Assembly (NCBI RefSeq): GCF_028023875.1
Contig: NZ_JAQIPB010000002.1
Coordinates: forward strand, 248,001-312,000
Source of the DNA: Xenophilus arseniciresistens
GTDB taxonomy: Bacteria > Pseudomonadota > Gammaproteobacteria > Burkholderiales > Burkholderiaceae_C
Direction of reading: 5' to 3'
Length of the DNA: 64,000 nt
In this document: piece after piece, positions 32,569-40,706 of the stretch
How the letters are laid out: each line of letters starts with the position of its first letter
Position numbering within the stretch: position 1 is the first letter of the stretch
Notes under the pieces: generated by a model
What the model saw: the letters and a program-made list of their open reading frames with translations, nothing else
Databases searched by the model: none
What the model was told of the DNA's origin: nothing
Position numbers and translations under genes: made by a program

Positions 32569-33573
32569 TTACCTTGCGCCGGGCGTGTAGATCTTGTCGA
32601 ACTGGCCACCGTCGTTGAAGTGCACCTTCTGCGCTTCAGCCAGGCTGCCGAACAGCTCCTGCACCGCGAACAGTTGCAGCGGCTTGAACTGCGCCGCATG
32701 CTTCTTGAGCACGGCCGGCGAACGCGGACGCAGCGCATGCTTGGCGGCGATCTCCTGCGCCTCGTCGGTGTAGAGGAAGTCCAGGTAGGCCTTGGCCACC
32801 TCGGCCGTGCCCTTCTTGGCCACGGTGCGCTCCACCACGGCCACGGGGTTCTCGGCAATGATGCTGATCGAGGGGTAGACCGCATCGACCTTGCCGGCGC
32901 CGAATTCGCGGTCCACCGACAGCGATTCGGATTCGAAGGTCACGAGCACGTCGCCGATGTTGCGCTGCAGGAAGATGGTGGTCGCGTCGCGGCCGCCCTT
33001 ACCCAGCACGGGCACGTTCTTGAACAGCTTGCCCACGAACTCGGCGGCCTGCGCGTCGGTGCCGCCCTTCTTCTTGATGTAGCCCCAGGCGGCCAGGTAG
33101 GTGTAGCGGCCGTTGCCGCCGGTCTTGGGGTTGACCACCACGACCTTCACGTCGGGGCGGACCAGGTCGTCCCAGTCCTTGATGTTCTTGGGATTGCCCT
33201 TGCGCACCAGGAAGATGGAGGTGGAAATGGTGGGGGCCGCGTTGTCGGGGAAGCGCTTGGCCCAGTCCTTGGCCACCACGCCGGTGCCGGCCAGGAAGTC
33301 GATGTCGGTGGTGGTGTTGAAGGTCACCACGTCGGCGTCCAGCCCGTCGTTGACAGCGCGCGCCTGGGCGCTGGAGCCGCCGTGGGCCTGGTCGATCTTC
33401 AGGTCCTTGCCGGTGGTCTTCTTGTAGTGGGCGATGAAGGCCGGGTTGATGTCCTTGTAGAACTCGCGCGCCACGTCATAGGAGGCGTTGAGCAGCGTGG
33501 TCTGGGCCATGGCGCCCACGGCCGACAGGGACAGGGCCGCGCCCAGGAGGATGTTCTTGATCTTGAAGTTCAT
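32569..33573 (-). CDS. sbp: Periplasmic sulfate-binding protein (first copy)
   Basis: The 334-residue product has a Sec signal peptide (about 1-23, ending AMA) and the sulfate-binding family signatures LLNASYDVAREFYKDINPAF, QAHGGSSAQARAV and DDLVRPDVKVVVVNPKTGG. It delivers sulfate to CysTWA. Its ATG overlaps the stop of the upstream hydrolase gene by 4 bp (ATGA), so it is coupled to that gene as well as to cysT. A second, Tat-exported paralogue is at 62495-63535. Confidence 0.96.
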   Translation of the reverse strand: MNFKIKNILLGAALSLSAVGAMAQTTLLNASYDVAREFYKDINPAFIAHYKKTTGKDLKIDQAHGGSSAQARAVNDGLDADVVTFNTTTDIDFLAGTGVVAKDWAKRFPDNAAPTISTSIFLVRKGNPKNIKDWDDLVRPDVKVVVVNPKTGGNGRYTYLAAWGYIKKKGGTDAQAAEFVGKLFKNVPVLGKGGRDATTIFLQRNIGDVLVTFESESLSVDREFGAGKVDAVYPSISIIAENPVAVVERTVAKKGTAEVAKAYLDFLYTDEAQEIAAKHALRPRSPAVLKKHAAQFKPLQLFAVQELFGSLAEAQKVHFNDGGQFDKIYTPGAR

Positions 33574-34157
33574 GGCGTCGCCAGGGAAGAGGATGGGTGA
33601 TTGTTATGGTTTGGAGCGCCCAGCAGGCGGCTGGGCGTGAGGGTCAGCGAATCCAGCAGCGCCAGGCCCAGTGGCCAGTCGCCATGCCCGGACTCTACGT
33701 TGATATGGCCGGCCTTGGGCACGCGGACGAATTCACTGCCCCAGGCGCGGGCATAGGCGCCGGCCAGGCGCACGGGGCAATAAGGGTCATCGGTGCTGGC
33801 CACCACGATGCTGCGGTAAGGCAGAGGCTGATGGGGCACCGGGGCGAAGTCTGCCAGAGCCGCTCGGCGCTCCGGGTCGGCCGGCGCCACCAGCAGCGCA
33901 CCGGCGATGCGCGAGGCCGCCTCGGCGCCCAGGTGCGCCGTGGCGATGCAGCCCAGGCTGTGGGCGGCGACGACCACTGGCTCGGGCTGGCTCAGGATCA
34001 GCGCCTCCAGCGCCTGGACCCAGGGCTCGCGCCGCGGCGTGACCCAGTCGTCCTGCACCACGCGCACGGCCGACTGCATGCGCTCGGCCCACAGGCTCTG
34101 CCAGTGGCCGGGGCCGGAGTCGCGCCAGCCCGGGACGATGACGATGGGGGTGCTCAC
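33570..34157 (-). CDS. Alpha/beta hydrolase of the RBBP9/YdeN family
   Basis: The 195-residue protein has IVIVPGWRDSGPGHWQSLW at the start, nucleophile elbow AHSLGC, a DDPYCP acid motif and the catalytic histidine in AGHINVESGHGDWP, all typical of RBBP9/YdeN small serine hydrolases. Substrate unknown. The GTG at 34157 is chosen because the family core starts immediately after; an ATG at 34226 would overlap lsfA. The last dozen residues read into the sbp leader and look non-conserved. It sits between lsfA and sbp in one run. Confidence 0.82.
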   Translation of the reverse strand: MSTPIVIVPGWRDSGPGHWQSLWAERMQSAVRVVQDDWVTPRREPWVQALEALILSQPEPVVVAAHSLGCIATAHLGAEAASRIAGALLVAPADPERRAALADFAPVPHQPLPYRSIVVASTDDPYCPVRLAGAYARAWGSEFVRVPKAGHINVESGHGDWPLGLALLDSLTLTPSRLLGAPNHNNHPSSSLATP

Positions 34158-34174
34158 GGCAAGAAGGCCCGGGC

Positions 34175-34816
34175 TTACTTGTTGGGCTGCGGCGTGACGC
34201 GCAGATAGGGCCGCACGGCGTTCCACCCCTTGGGGAAGCGCTCCTTGAGCTCCGCGGGGTCCTGCAGGCTGGGCACGATCACCACGTCGTCGCCGTCCTT
34301 CCAGTCAGCGGGCGTGGCCACCTTGTGGCTGTCGGTCAGCTGCAGCGAATCGACCACGCGCAGCAGCTCGTCGAAGTTGCGGCCCGTGCTGGCCGGGTAG
34401 GTCAGGGTGGCGCGGACGGTCTTCTTCGGGTCGATGAAGAACACGCTGCGCACGGTGGCCGTGGCCGAGGCGTTGGGGTGGATCAGGTCGTACAGCTCGG
34501 AGACTTTGCGGTCGGCATCGGCCAGGATGGGGAAGTTCACCGTGGTGTTCTGCGTCTCGTTGATGTCGGCTATCCACTGCTGGTGCTTGTCGACCGGGTC
34601 GACGCTGATGGCGATGGGCTTGACGCCACGCCTGGCGAATTCGCCGCCCAGGGCGGCCGTGCGGCCCAGCTCGGTGGTGCACACGGGGGTGAAGTCGGCG
34701 GGGTGCGAGAACAGGATCACCCAGGAATCGCCGGCCCACTCATGAAAGCGGATCGGACCTTGGGAAGACTCCTGCGTGAAATCGGGGGCGATGTCGCCCA
34801 GACGCAAAGTGGCCAC
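34175..34816 (-). CDS. lsfA: 1-Cys peroxiredoxin LsfA-like (Prx6 type)
   Basis: The 213-residue thiol peroxidase has the peroxidatic cysteine in HPADFTPVCTTE (C46) and the long C-terminal domain of the Prx6 subgroup, with no resolving cysteine in the usual place. Pseudomonas LsfA, the closest named relative, is made during sulfate starvation. Its place at the head of a sulfate-uptake run fits that. Two adjacent GTG codons are possible starts; the second (34816) lies 7 bases after AAGGAG and gives the usual family length. Confidence 0.88.
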   Translation of the reverse strand: MATLRLGDIAPDFTQESSQGPIRFHEWAGDSWVILFSHPADFTPVCTTELGRTAALGGEFARRGVKPIAISVDPVDKHQQWIADINETQNTTVNFPILADADRKVSELYDLIHPNASATATVRSVFFIDPKKTVRATLTYPASTGRNFDELLRVVDSLQLTDSHKVATPADWKDGDDVVIVPSLQDPAELKERFPKGWNAVRPYLRVTPQPNK

Positions 34817-34871
34817 CACAGCACTCCTTATTTGTAACAGGAACGCATTGTCCAAGTGGCTCTATCAATCG

Positions 34872-34917
34872 CAAACGAATATCTCTTTGTTTGAATATGC
34901 CCTTGATGGCATATAAG
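34872..34917 (-). promoter_or_regulatory. AT-rich regulatory region upstream of lsfA
   Basis: In otherwise GC-rich DNA, this stretch has an inverted repeat CAAAC/GTTTG (34872-34876 and 34889-34893) and two GAATAT direct repeats 16 bp apart (34877, 34893), plus ATAAG at 34913. Such repeats are expected for a LysR-type sulfur regulator (CysB or SsuR). The regulator itself is not in this window, so this is a candidate only. Confidence 0.4.
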
Positions 34918-34922
34918 AGGCG

Positions 34923-35843
34923 TCAGCCCGCCAGCACATGCGGCTCGTCGGCCTGCAGATGTTCGGCCAGGAAGTCCAGCAGGCGCCGCACGGCCGGCAC
35001 CAGCGCACGGCGGGGCGGATACATCGCATGCACGATGCCGGTGGGCGGCTGCCAGCCCGGCAGCACCTCCACGAGCCGGCCGCTGCGCAGGTCCTCACGG
35101 CACAGGTAGTCGGGCAGCATGCCCGCGCCCACGCCGCCCAGGATGGCGAAGCGCAGGGTCGCCAGGTCGTCGGCCAGGTAGCGCGGCGGCGCCGGCACGT
35201 ACTGGAAGGTGCGTCCTTCGGGGCCATGCAGCGTCATCCCGGCCCGGGCATCGCCGGACGACATGCTCACGGCATCCAGCTTGCCCAGGTCTTCGGGCCC
35301 GCGCAGGGCCTGGCGGCGCGCCAGCACCGCGGGCGTGGCCACCAGCAGGCCGCGGCTGATGCCGAAGGTGCGGGCCGCGAGGGTGGCGCTGTCCTCGATC
35401 ACCGAGCGCACGCGCAGGGCCAGGTCCATGCCCTCTTCCACCGGGTCCACGGGCCGGTTGAGCACCCGCATCTCGATCTGCACGCCCGGGTGCCGGCACA
35501 GGAACTGCGGCAGCAGCGGCCCCAGGCTGCTTTGCGCCAGGGTGACGGGGCAGCTGATGCGCACCACGCCATGCGGCTCCTTCTGCACCTGGGCCACGGC
35601 CTCCGCGCCGGCCTCGGCCGTGTCGCGCACGCCGATGCAGTGGCGCAGGTAGATCTCGCCGGCCTGGGTCAGCGACAGGCGGCGGGTGCTGCGCTGGAGC
35701 AGCTGCACGCCCAGTTGCGATTCCAGCTCCGCCACGCGCCGCGACAGCCTGGATTTGGGGATGCCCAGCGAGCGGCTGGCCGCCGTGAAGCCGCCGCGTT
35801 CGGCCACTTCGGCAAAAAAGAGCATGTCGTTGAGGTCGATCAT
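34923..35843 (-). CDS. LysR-type regulator divergent from azoR
   Basis: The 306-residue protein has the winged HTH MLFFAEVAERGGFTAASRSLGIPKSRLSRRVAELESQLG and a substrate-binding-like effector domain. The ATG at 35843 gives the usual MIDLNDMLFF start. It faces azoR across 154 bp, so it probably controls azoR. The effector is not known. Confidence 0.87.
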   Translation of the reverse strand: MIDLNDMLFFAEVAERGGFTAASRSLGIPKSRLSRRVAELESQLGVQLLQRSTRRLSLTQAGEIYLRHCIGVRDTAEAGAEAVAQVQKEPHGVVRISCPVTLAQSSLGPLLPQFLCRHPGVQIEMRVLNRPVDPVEEGMDLALRVRSVIEDSATLAARTFGISRGLLVATPAVLARRQALRGPEDLGKLDAVSMSSGDARAGMTLHGPEGRTFQYVPAPPRYLADDLATLRFAILGGVGAGMLPDYLCREDLRSGRLVEVLPGWQPPTGIVHAMYPPRRALVPAVRRLLDFLAEHLQADEPHVLAG

Positions 35844-35997
35844 GGGTGGATTGTCCTGTTTCCGGAACACGGCGTCCTTATTTTGCAGACTTCTCGCGCA
35901 TTGGTGCGATCCATAGACTTGCTCTCATCGGCCGACGCGCTTGGCGGCCCCTGCATCCACCCCCCCTTTTTTCTTGCGCACCCACAAGGAACATCCC
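35844..35997. promoter_or_regulatory. Divergent LysR/azoR promoter region
   Basis: Contains a TTCCGGAA palindrome at 35860-35867, beside the LysR start, in a position that fits an autoregulatory LysR site. No clear sigma70 promoter for azoR could be picked out. Confidence 0.4.
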
Positions 35998-36645
35998 ATG
36001 AAACTCCTTCACGTCGACTCCAGCGTCCTGGGCACCCAGTCCGTCTCCCGCCTGCTCACGGCCGAAACCGTGGCCCAGTGGCAGGCCAACCACCCCGGCA
36101 CGACGGTGGAGCACCTGGACCTGGCCGTGGACGCGCCCAACCATTTCGACGCCAATGCACTGGGCATCAAGACCGGCCAGCCGGAACGGCCCACCGAAGC
36201 GCAGAAGCGCGAGAACGCCGTGTCGGAGCGCCTGGTCAGCCAGTTCCTGGCCGCAGACGTGATCGTGGTCGGCGCACCGCTGTACAACTTCAGCGTGCCC
36301 AGCCAGCTCAAGGCCTGGATCGACCGCCTGGCCCAGGCCGGCCGCACCTTCAAGTACACCGACAAGGGCGCGGTGGGCCTGGCCGGCGGCAAGACCGTGA
36401 TCGTGGCCTCCAGCCGCGGCGGCATCTATTCCACCAGCGAAGGCGGCCAGGCCGCCGAGCACCAGGAGAGCTACCTCCAGGTGGTGTTCGGCTTCTTCGG
36501 CATCACCGACGTGCGCTTCGTGCGCGCCGAAGGCCTGGCCATGGGCGAAGCCGCCCGGGCCGCGGCGCTGGAATCGGCCCGCGCCGACATCCGCGCCGTG
36601 ACGGCCGAAGCCGCCAACCAGGCGCAGGCCCAGCAGGCCGCCTGA
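35998..36645 (+). CDS. azoR: FMN-dependent NADH-azoreductase
   Basis: The 215-residue flavodoxin-fold enzyme reduces azo dyes and quinones with NAD(P)H. Signatures are [21 protein letters not shown] (phosphate-binding loop), [18 protein letters not shown] and ASSRGGIYS. The ATG at 35998 fits the family start. It is divergent from a LysR gene and is followed by two intrinsic terminators. Confidence 0.92.
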   Translation: MKLLHVDSSVLGTQSVSRLLTAETVAQWQANHPGTTVEHLDLAVDAPNHFDANALGIKTGQPERPTEAQKRENAVSERLVSQFLAADVIVVGAPLYNFSVPSQLKAWIDRLAQAGRTFKYTDKGAVGLAGGKTVIVASSRGGIYSTSEGGQAAEHQESYLQVVFGFFGITDVRFVRAEGLAMGEAARAAALESARADIRAVTAEAANQAQAQQAA

Positions 36646-36673
36646 TCGGCAGTTGCGCCTTCGCCATGAAAAA

Positions 36674-36731
36674 GGGCCCCCACGCTCCCCCGCTTCGCGT
36701 GGTCCGCTGCCCCCCGAGGGGGGCTTTTCAT
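36674..36731 (+). repeat. GC-rich hairpin repeat with intrinsic terminator after azoR
   Basis: Two inverted repeats lie in tandem. CCACGC/GCGTGG (36680-36685, 36697-36702) is followed by GCCCCCC-GA-GGGGGGC (36709-36724), which runs into TTTT. The second hairpin is a good intrinsic terminator for azoR. From memory, elements of this look (CACGCTCCCCC...CCCCCCGAGGGGG) are scattered between genes in Comamonadaceae genomes; this could not be tested here. Confidence 0.65.
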
Positions 36732-36751
36732 CTTGGGGCGGCCCGGCGATG

Positions 36752-36788
36752 AAAAAACGCCGGGCATGCCCGGCGTTTTGTTTTTTCA
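36752..36788. terminator. Bidirectional intrinsic terminator
   Basis: The perfect palindrome CGCCGGGCATGCCCGGCG is flanked by A6 on the left and T-rich runs on the right, so it can end transcription from azoR (+) and from the flavoprotein gene (-). Confidence 0.9.
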
Positions 36789-36810
36789 GCGGCGCCGGTC
36801 GAAAGCCCGG

Positions 36811-38139
36811 TCACGTGCCTTTCTGGATCGTCTCGCCGCGCAGCGGCCCGTAGTCGCGGATGTTGTCGCGGTGGCGCTTCCAGCCTTCGTAGGTGCGACG
36901 CGGGTACATCACCGAGACGAAGTAGTAGATGGCCTTGAACATCCACAGCGAGCGCCGGTACGCGCCGCCATGGTGGATGTCGGCCGCCAGCAGCGACATC
37001 AGCCCCTGCTTGACCTTGAACACGTTGCGCGGGTGCATGAACATGTCGCGGATGGTCGGGTTGGTCACGCGGTAGATGAACCACGAGTAGTCGCGCGGGC
37101 CCACGCGCATGCGCTTTTCGAGCGCGCGGCGCGCGGCCGGCAGCGCGGCCGGCTTGTCCAGCGCCGTGGCCACCAGTTCGGCGCCGTCGAAGCCGCTTTG
37201 CATGGCCAGGAACACGCCCGAGGAGAACATCGGGTCGATGAAGGTGAAGGCGTCGCCCACCATCAGGTAGCGCTCGCCCGTCGCGTGCGTGCTGCTGTAG
37301 GAGAAGTTGCCCGTGGCATGCACGGCGTCGTCCACCAGCTCGGCGTCCTTGAGCCGGTCGTGCAGTTCGGGGCACAGCGCGATGGTGTCGAAGAAGTACT
37401 CCTTGAGCGGCTTGTCGCGCGCCTTCAGGTAGTAGGCCCAGCACACCGCGCCCACGCTGGTGGTGCCGTCGGCCAGCGGGATGAACCAGAACCAACCGTG
37501 CTCGAACCAGCAGATGCTGATGTTGCCTTCGCGCTTGCCCTCGAGCCGGCGCGCATTCCTGAAGTGGCCGAAAAGTGCCGTGCTGTTGTGGTCGGGGTTC
37601 TTCTTCTTGGCCTTGAACTTATTGGCCAGCACCGTGTCGCGCCCGCTCGCATCGACCACGAAGCGCGCGCGCCACTGGCGCGTGCTGCCATCTTCCAGCC
37701 GCGCCTGCACCGTGGCGCCGCCGTCGTCGAAGTCCACCTGGCGCACCTGCGCGCCCTCGAGCGTCACGGCCCCCTGCCTGGCCGCGTTGCGGAACAGCAG
37801 TTCGTCCAGCTCCGAGCGGCGCACCTGCCAGGCCGAACCCTTGCTCGGGTCCCAGCCCTCGGCAAAGTCCACATAGGTGCGGTAGGGCAGATCGGGCGGC
37901 ACGAACTCGATGCCGTACTTGGGCATGCCGATGCGGTCCACCTCCTCGCGCACGCCCAGCTTTTCGAACAGCTCCACGTTGCCGGGCAGCAGCGATTCAC
38001 CGATGTGAAAGCGCGGGTGATGCTCCTTCTCCAGCATCACCACCTGACGCCCCTGCCGGGCCAGCAGCGTGGAAATGGTGGAGCCCGCCGGGCCGCCGCC
38101 GATCACCAGCACATCGCATGGCTGCTGCACTTCTTCCAT
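36811..38139 (-). CDS. FAD-dependent oxidoreductase, flavin-dependent halogenase-like
   Basis: The 442-residue protein begins with a dinucleotide-binding VLVIGGGPAGS (G14-G19) and has the later FAD motif GDAFTFIDPMFSSG (from 295). It also contains WFWFIP at 216-221, a match to the WxWxIP motif of flavin-dependent halogenases, and a lysine in GMPKYGIEF (K74) near the place of the catalytic lysine. It may be a halogenase or a related monooxygenase or reductase. AGGAG lies 9 bases before the ATG at 38139. It is divergent from the CxxCH protein gene. Confidence 0.75.
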   Translation of the reverse strand: MEEVQQPCDVLVIGGGPAGSTISTLLARQGRQVVMLEKEHHPRFHIGESLLPGNVELFEKLGVREEVDRIGMPKYGIEFVPPDLPYRTYVDFAEGWDPSKGSAWQVRRSELDELLFRNAARQGAVTLEGAQVRQVDFDDGGATVQARLEDGSTRQWRARFVVDASGRDTVLANKFKAKKKNPDHNSTALFGHFRNARRLEGKREGNISICWFEHGWFWFIPLADGTTSVGAVCWAYYLKARDKPLKEYFFDTIALCPELHDRLKDAELVDDAVHATGNFSYSSTHATGERYLMVGDAFTFIDPMFSSGVFLAMQSGFDGAELVATALDKPAALPAARRALEKRMRVGPRDYSWFIYRVTNPTIRDMFMHPRNVFKVKQGLMSLLAADIHHGGAYRRSLWMFKAIYYFVSVMYPRRTYEGWKRHRDNIRDYGPLRGETIQKGT

Positions 38140-38226
38140 GGGCACGCACTCCTGAAATCAAAAGCTGACAGAGCCCGCATTCTGCCCAAGCGCGGCGCTG
38201 CGGGCGGGGCCGCCACCGGCGCTGGG

Positions 38227-38232
38227 CACAAT
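38227..38232 (+). promoter_or_regulatory. Candidate -10 box of the CxxCH protein gene (leaderless start)
   Basis: CACAAT is followed by seven bases and the ATG at 38240, with no ribosome binding site. Confidence 0.45.
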
Positions 38233-38239
38233 GCCCGCC

Positions 38240-39985
38240 ATGTTCCGTTGTGCGCGTCCGTTTCCGGGGCTCCGGCCATGGCTGGCCGGCCTGCTGCTGG
38301 CCCTGCTGGCGCCCGTGGCCGCTGCGCACACCGCGCTTCAAACCGTCAGTGACCCCGCCACCTTGCAGGCCCTGGAAGCCGCCGGCCTGGGCCTGGGCCG
38401 CTGGTTCGATGCACCGGCCGGCCAGGGCGGGCTCAACAGCACCGCCGAGCTTGCGCGCCAGCCGCAGTGGGCCGCGCTGCGCACGCCGCTGGCACGCAGC
38501 ATCGGCGCCATCGCCCGCGCGGACCCGCAAGCCGGCGTGGGCATCGCACGCTACAGCCATCGGCTCTTCGATCTGCGCTGGCTGGACAGCCCGCATGCCT
38601 TCTTCGAACTGGTGGGCGTGGTCAACCGGCTGGACCGCGCGCCCTTTCATGCGGGCCACTGCGGCGAGACGCGGCTGATCTACAGGCTGGCCTATCGCAC
38701 CGAGGCCATGCGCTCGCGCCTGCCCATGACCGTGAGCGTGGAACTGCGCGCCGAGCCGCCCGACGCCCAGGGCCGCTGCGCCGCCGCAGCGCAGCGCTGG
38801 CTGCCGCCGCATGAGGCCGGCGCGGGGCCGGCGCTGGCGCGCTGGCTGATGTCCGACGCGGGCGCCCTCGCCCCGGCGCGGCTGGGCCGCGAAGAGCTGG
38901 CGCAGATCGCCATCAACCTGCAGAGCGTGCGCTGGCCCTCGGGCGTGCGGCCCGACCTGGGCGGCCATGCCGAATACATCCTGCGCGCCTGGCGCTGGAA
39001 CGCCGCGGCGGGCCGCTATGAAGCCGGCCCGCTGGAGAACACGCCCGATGTGGCCCGCCTGCGCCGCGATGCCGCGCTGCGCGCCGATCTGCAGCGCTGG
39101 CTGCAGCAGCCCGCGCAGTTGCAGGCGCTCGATAAAGGCACGCTGAAGCTGCCCGAGCGCTTTCTGGCGCAGGAAGCGCGCTCGGTCACGCCGCGCGGGC
39201 TGGAGCGGCTGGCCAATCGCCCCTTCGCGCAGCTCTTGGATGACAGGCAAGCCGAATGGCAGCCCGTGCCGGGCTCGCGCACCCTGGCCTCGCATGCGGC
39301 GGTGCTGCGCCGGCTGGACGACCTGAGCTGCGCGGGCTGCCACCAGAGCCGCGCCGTGGCCGGCTTCCACTGGCTGGGCGAAGACACGCCGCGCACCCGC
39401 ACCTTCACGGCCGGCAATGCCGTGGCGCTGGCGTCATCGCCCCATGCCCTGGAGGAGCTGCCGCGGCGCGCGCGCGTGGCGGCCGCCTGGCTCGAAGGCC
39501 GCACGCCGGACTGGTTCCGGCCCCTGGCCGAAGGTGGCGGCGCGCAGGACCAGGAAGGCAGCGCCGGCAGCCTGTGCCAACCCACGCGACTGACAGCCCA
39601 TGCCGACCCCACGCAGGACCGCGCGCAACGCCTGCCCCGGCTGGCCTGCGGCCCATCGGCGCCGCAGTGCGAGCGCACGGCCGTGGGCTTTCCGGGCGGC
39701 ATGTGTTCGGCCAGTTGCACGCCGGGCGCGGGCGATACGCCCGAAGGCGCCACCTGCGGCCAGATCGCAGTGCTCGACGATTTCAACCAATGCCTGGCCG
39801 AGCGCCGCCCCTTTGCGCAATGCCTGAAGCACACGCGCCCCGGCCTGCTGCGCAGCTGCTCGGCCAGCCGTGCCTGCCGCGACGACTACATCTGCGCGCG
39901 CAGCGATGAAGACGCGAGCGAAGGGCATGGCGCCTGCATGCCGCCCTATTTTCTGTTCCAGATGCGCGTGGATGGGCACCCGTGA
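38240..39985 (+). CDS. Secreted protein with one CxxCH motif and a cysteine-rich C-terminus
   Basis: The 581-residue product has a Sec signal peptide (about residues 1-26, ending AAAHT). The middle region has one CAGCH motif (C364, C367, H368), which could bind a c-type haem, followed by QSRAVAGFHWLG. The last 140 residues contain 12 cysteines spaced like a disulfide-bonded extracellular domain (GFPGGMCSASC, GATCG, CRDDYICAR), ending in PPYFLFQMRVDGHP. No named family is recognised. It is divergent from the halogenase-like flavoprotein gene with 100 bp between the starts, so the two may act together. Confidence 0.72.
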   Translation: MFRCARPFPGLRPWLAGLLLALLAPVAAAHTALQTVSDPATLQALEAAGLGLGRWFDAPAGQGGLNSTAELARQPQWAALRTPLARSIGAIARADPQAGVGIARYSHRLFDLRWLDSPHAFFELVGVVNRLDRAPFHAGHCGETRLIYRLAYRTEAMRSRLPMTVSVELRAEPPDAQGRCAAAAQRWLPPHEAGAGPALARWLMSDAGALAPARLGREELAQIAINLQSVRWPSGVRPDLGGHAEYILRAWRWNAAAGRYEAGPLENTPDVARLRRDAALRADLQRWLQQPAQLQALDKGTLKLPERFLAQEARSVTPRGLERLANRPFAQLLDDRQAEWQPVPGSRTLASHAAVLRRLDDLSCAGCHQSRAVAGFHWLGEDTPRTRTFTAGNAVALASSPHALEELPRRARVAAAWLEGRTPDWFRPLAEGGGAQDQEGSAGSLCQPTRLTAHADPTQDRAQRLPRLACGPSAPQCERTAVGFPGGMCSASCTPGAGDTPEGATCGQIAVLDDFNQCLAERRPFAQCLKHTRPGLLRSCSASRACRDDYICARSDEDASEGHGACMPPYFLFQMRVDGHP

Positions 39986-39994
39986 GGGCGCTGC

Positions 39995-40555
39995 TCAGAA
40001 CGCGGCGTGCGTCTTGACCCAGGCCACGTAGCGGTCCACCCAGCTCTGCAGGAATTTCCTGCTGCCTTCGTTGCCGATGTGGCCCTTGTCGTCGAACAGG
40101 TCGTCCTTGGCCTGGATGAAGGCCTCGGGCTGGCCCAGCGTGGGCACGTCCAGATAGGCCAGCACATTGCGAAGATGCTGCTGCGCCAGTGCGGTGCCGA
40201 TGGCGCCCACCGACACGCCGATCACGCCCGCGGGCTTGCCGCCCCACGCACTCTGGCCATAGGGCCTGGAGCCCTGGTCCAGCGCGTTCTTGAGCACGCC
40301 GGGGATGGACCGGTTGTATTCGGGCGTGACGAAAAGCAGGCCCTGTGCAGCCGCGATGCGGCTCTTGAAAGTCTGCACCTCCGCCGGCTGCTTGCCGTCC
40401 AGATCCTGGTTGTACAGCGGCAGCGTGTCGATGCGCACATGCTCGAAAGTGAACTCGGGCGGCGCCAGGTGCGCCAGGGCCAGCGCAAGCTTGCGGTTGA
40501 ACGAATCGGCGCGGATGCTGCCCACGACGACGGCGATCTGGTACTGGTTGCTCAT
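39995..40555 (-). CDS. NAD(P)H-dependent FMN reductase family protein
   Basis: The 186-residue flavodoxin-like protein has VVGSIRADSFNRKLA (FMN phosphate loop) and VTPEYNRSIPGVLKNALD, the signatures of the SsuE/ChrR/ArsH reductase family. It may supply reduced FMN or reduce quinones or chromate. It is more like the ChrR/YieF type than the SsuE at 61855-62439. A Shine-Dalgarno GAGGAGT precedes the ATG. It is divergent from the DTW-domain gene. Confidence 0.88.
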   Translation of the reverse strand: MSNQYQIAVVVGSIRADSFNRKLALALAHLAPPEFTFEHVRIDTLPLYNQDLDGKQPAEVQTFKSRIAAAQGLLFVTPEYNRSIPGVLKNALDQGSRPYGQSAWGGKPAGVIGVSVGAIGTALAQQHLRNVLAYLDVPTLGQPEAFIQAKDDLFDDKGHIGNEGSRKFLQSWVDRYVAWVKTHAAF

Positions 40556-40694
40556 GCGGATGACTCCTCGGTTCGGATGGACCCCACGGTGCCCGCGCCG
40601 GCAGGGCGCATGGCGTGCAGGACGAGGGACCACTATGGCACAGGCAGGTTTCGCAGGCGCTTTCCGGGCCACGCAAAGCCCGGCCGGCCGGGCC

Positions 40695-40700
40695 GACAAT
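40695..40700 (+). promoter_or_regulatory. Candidate -10 box of the DTW gene (leaderless start)
   Basis: GACAAT, then six bases, then the ATG at 40707. Confidence 0.45.
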
Positions 40701-40706
40701 GCGCCG

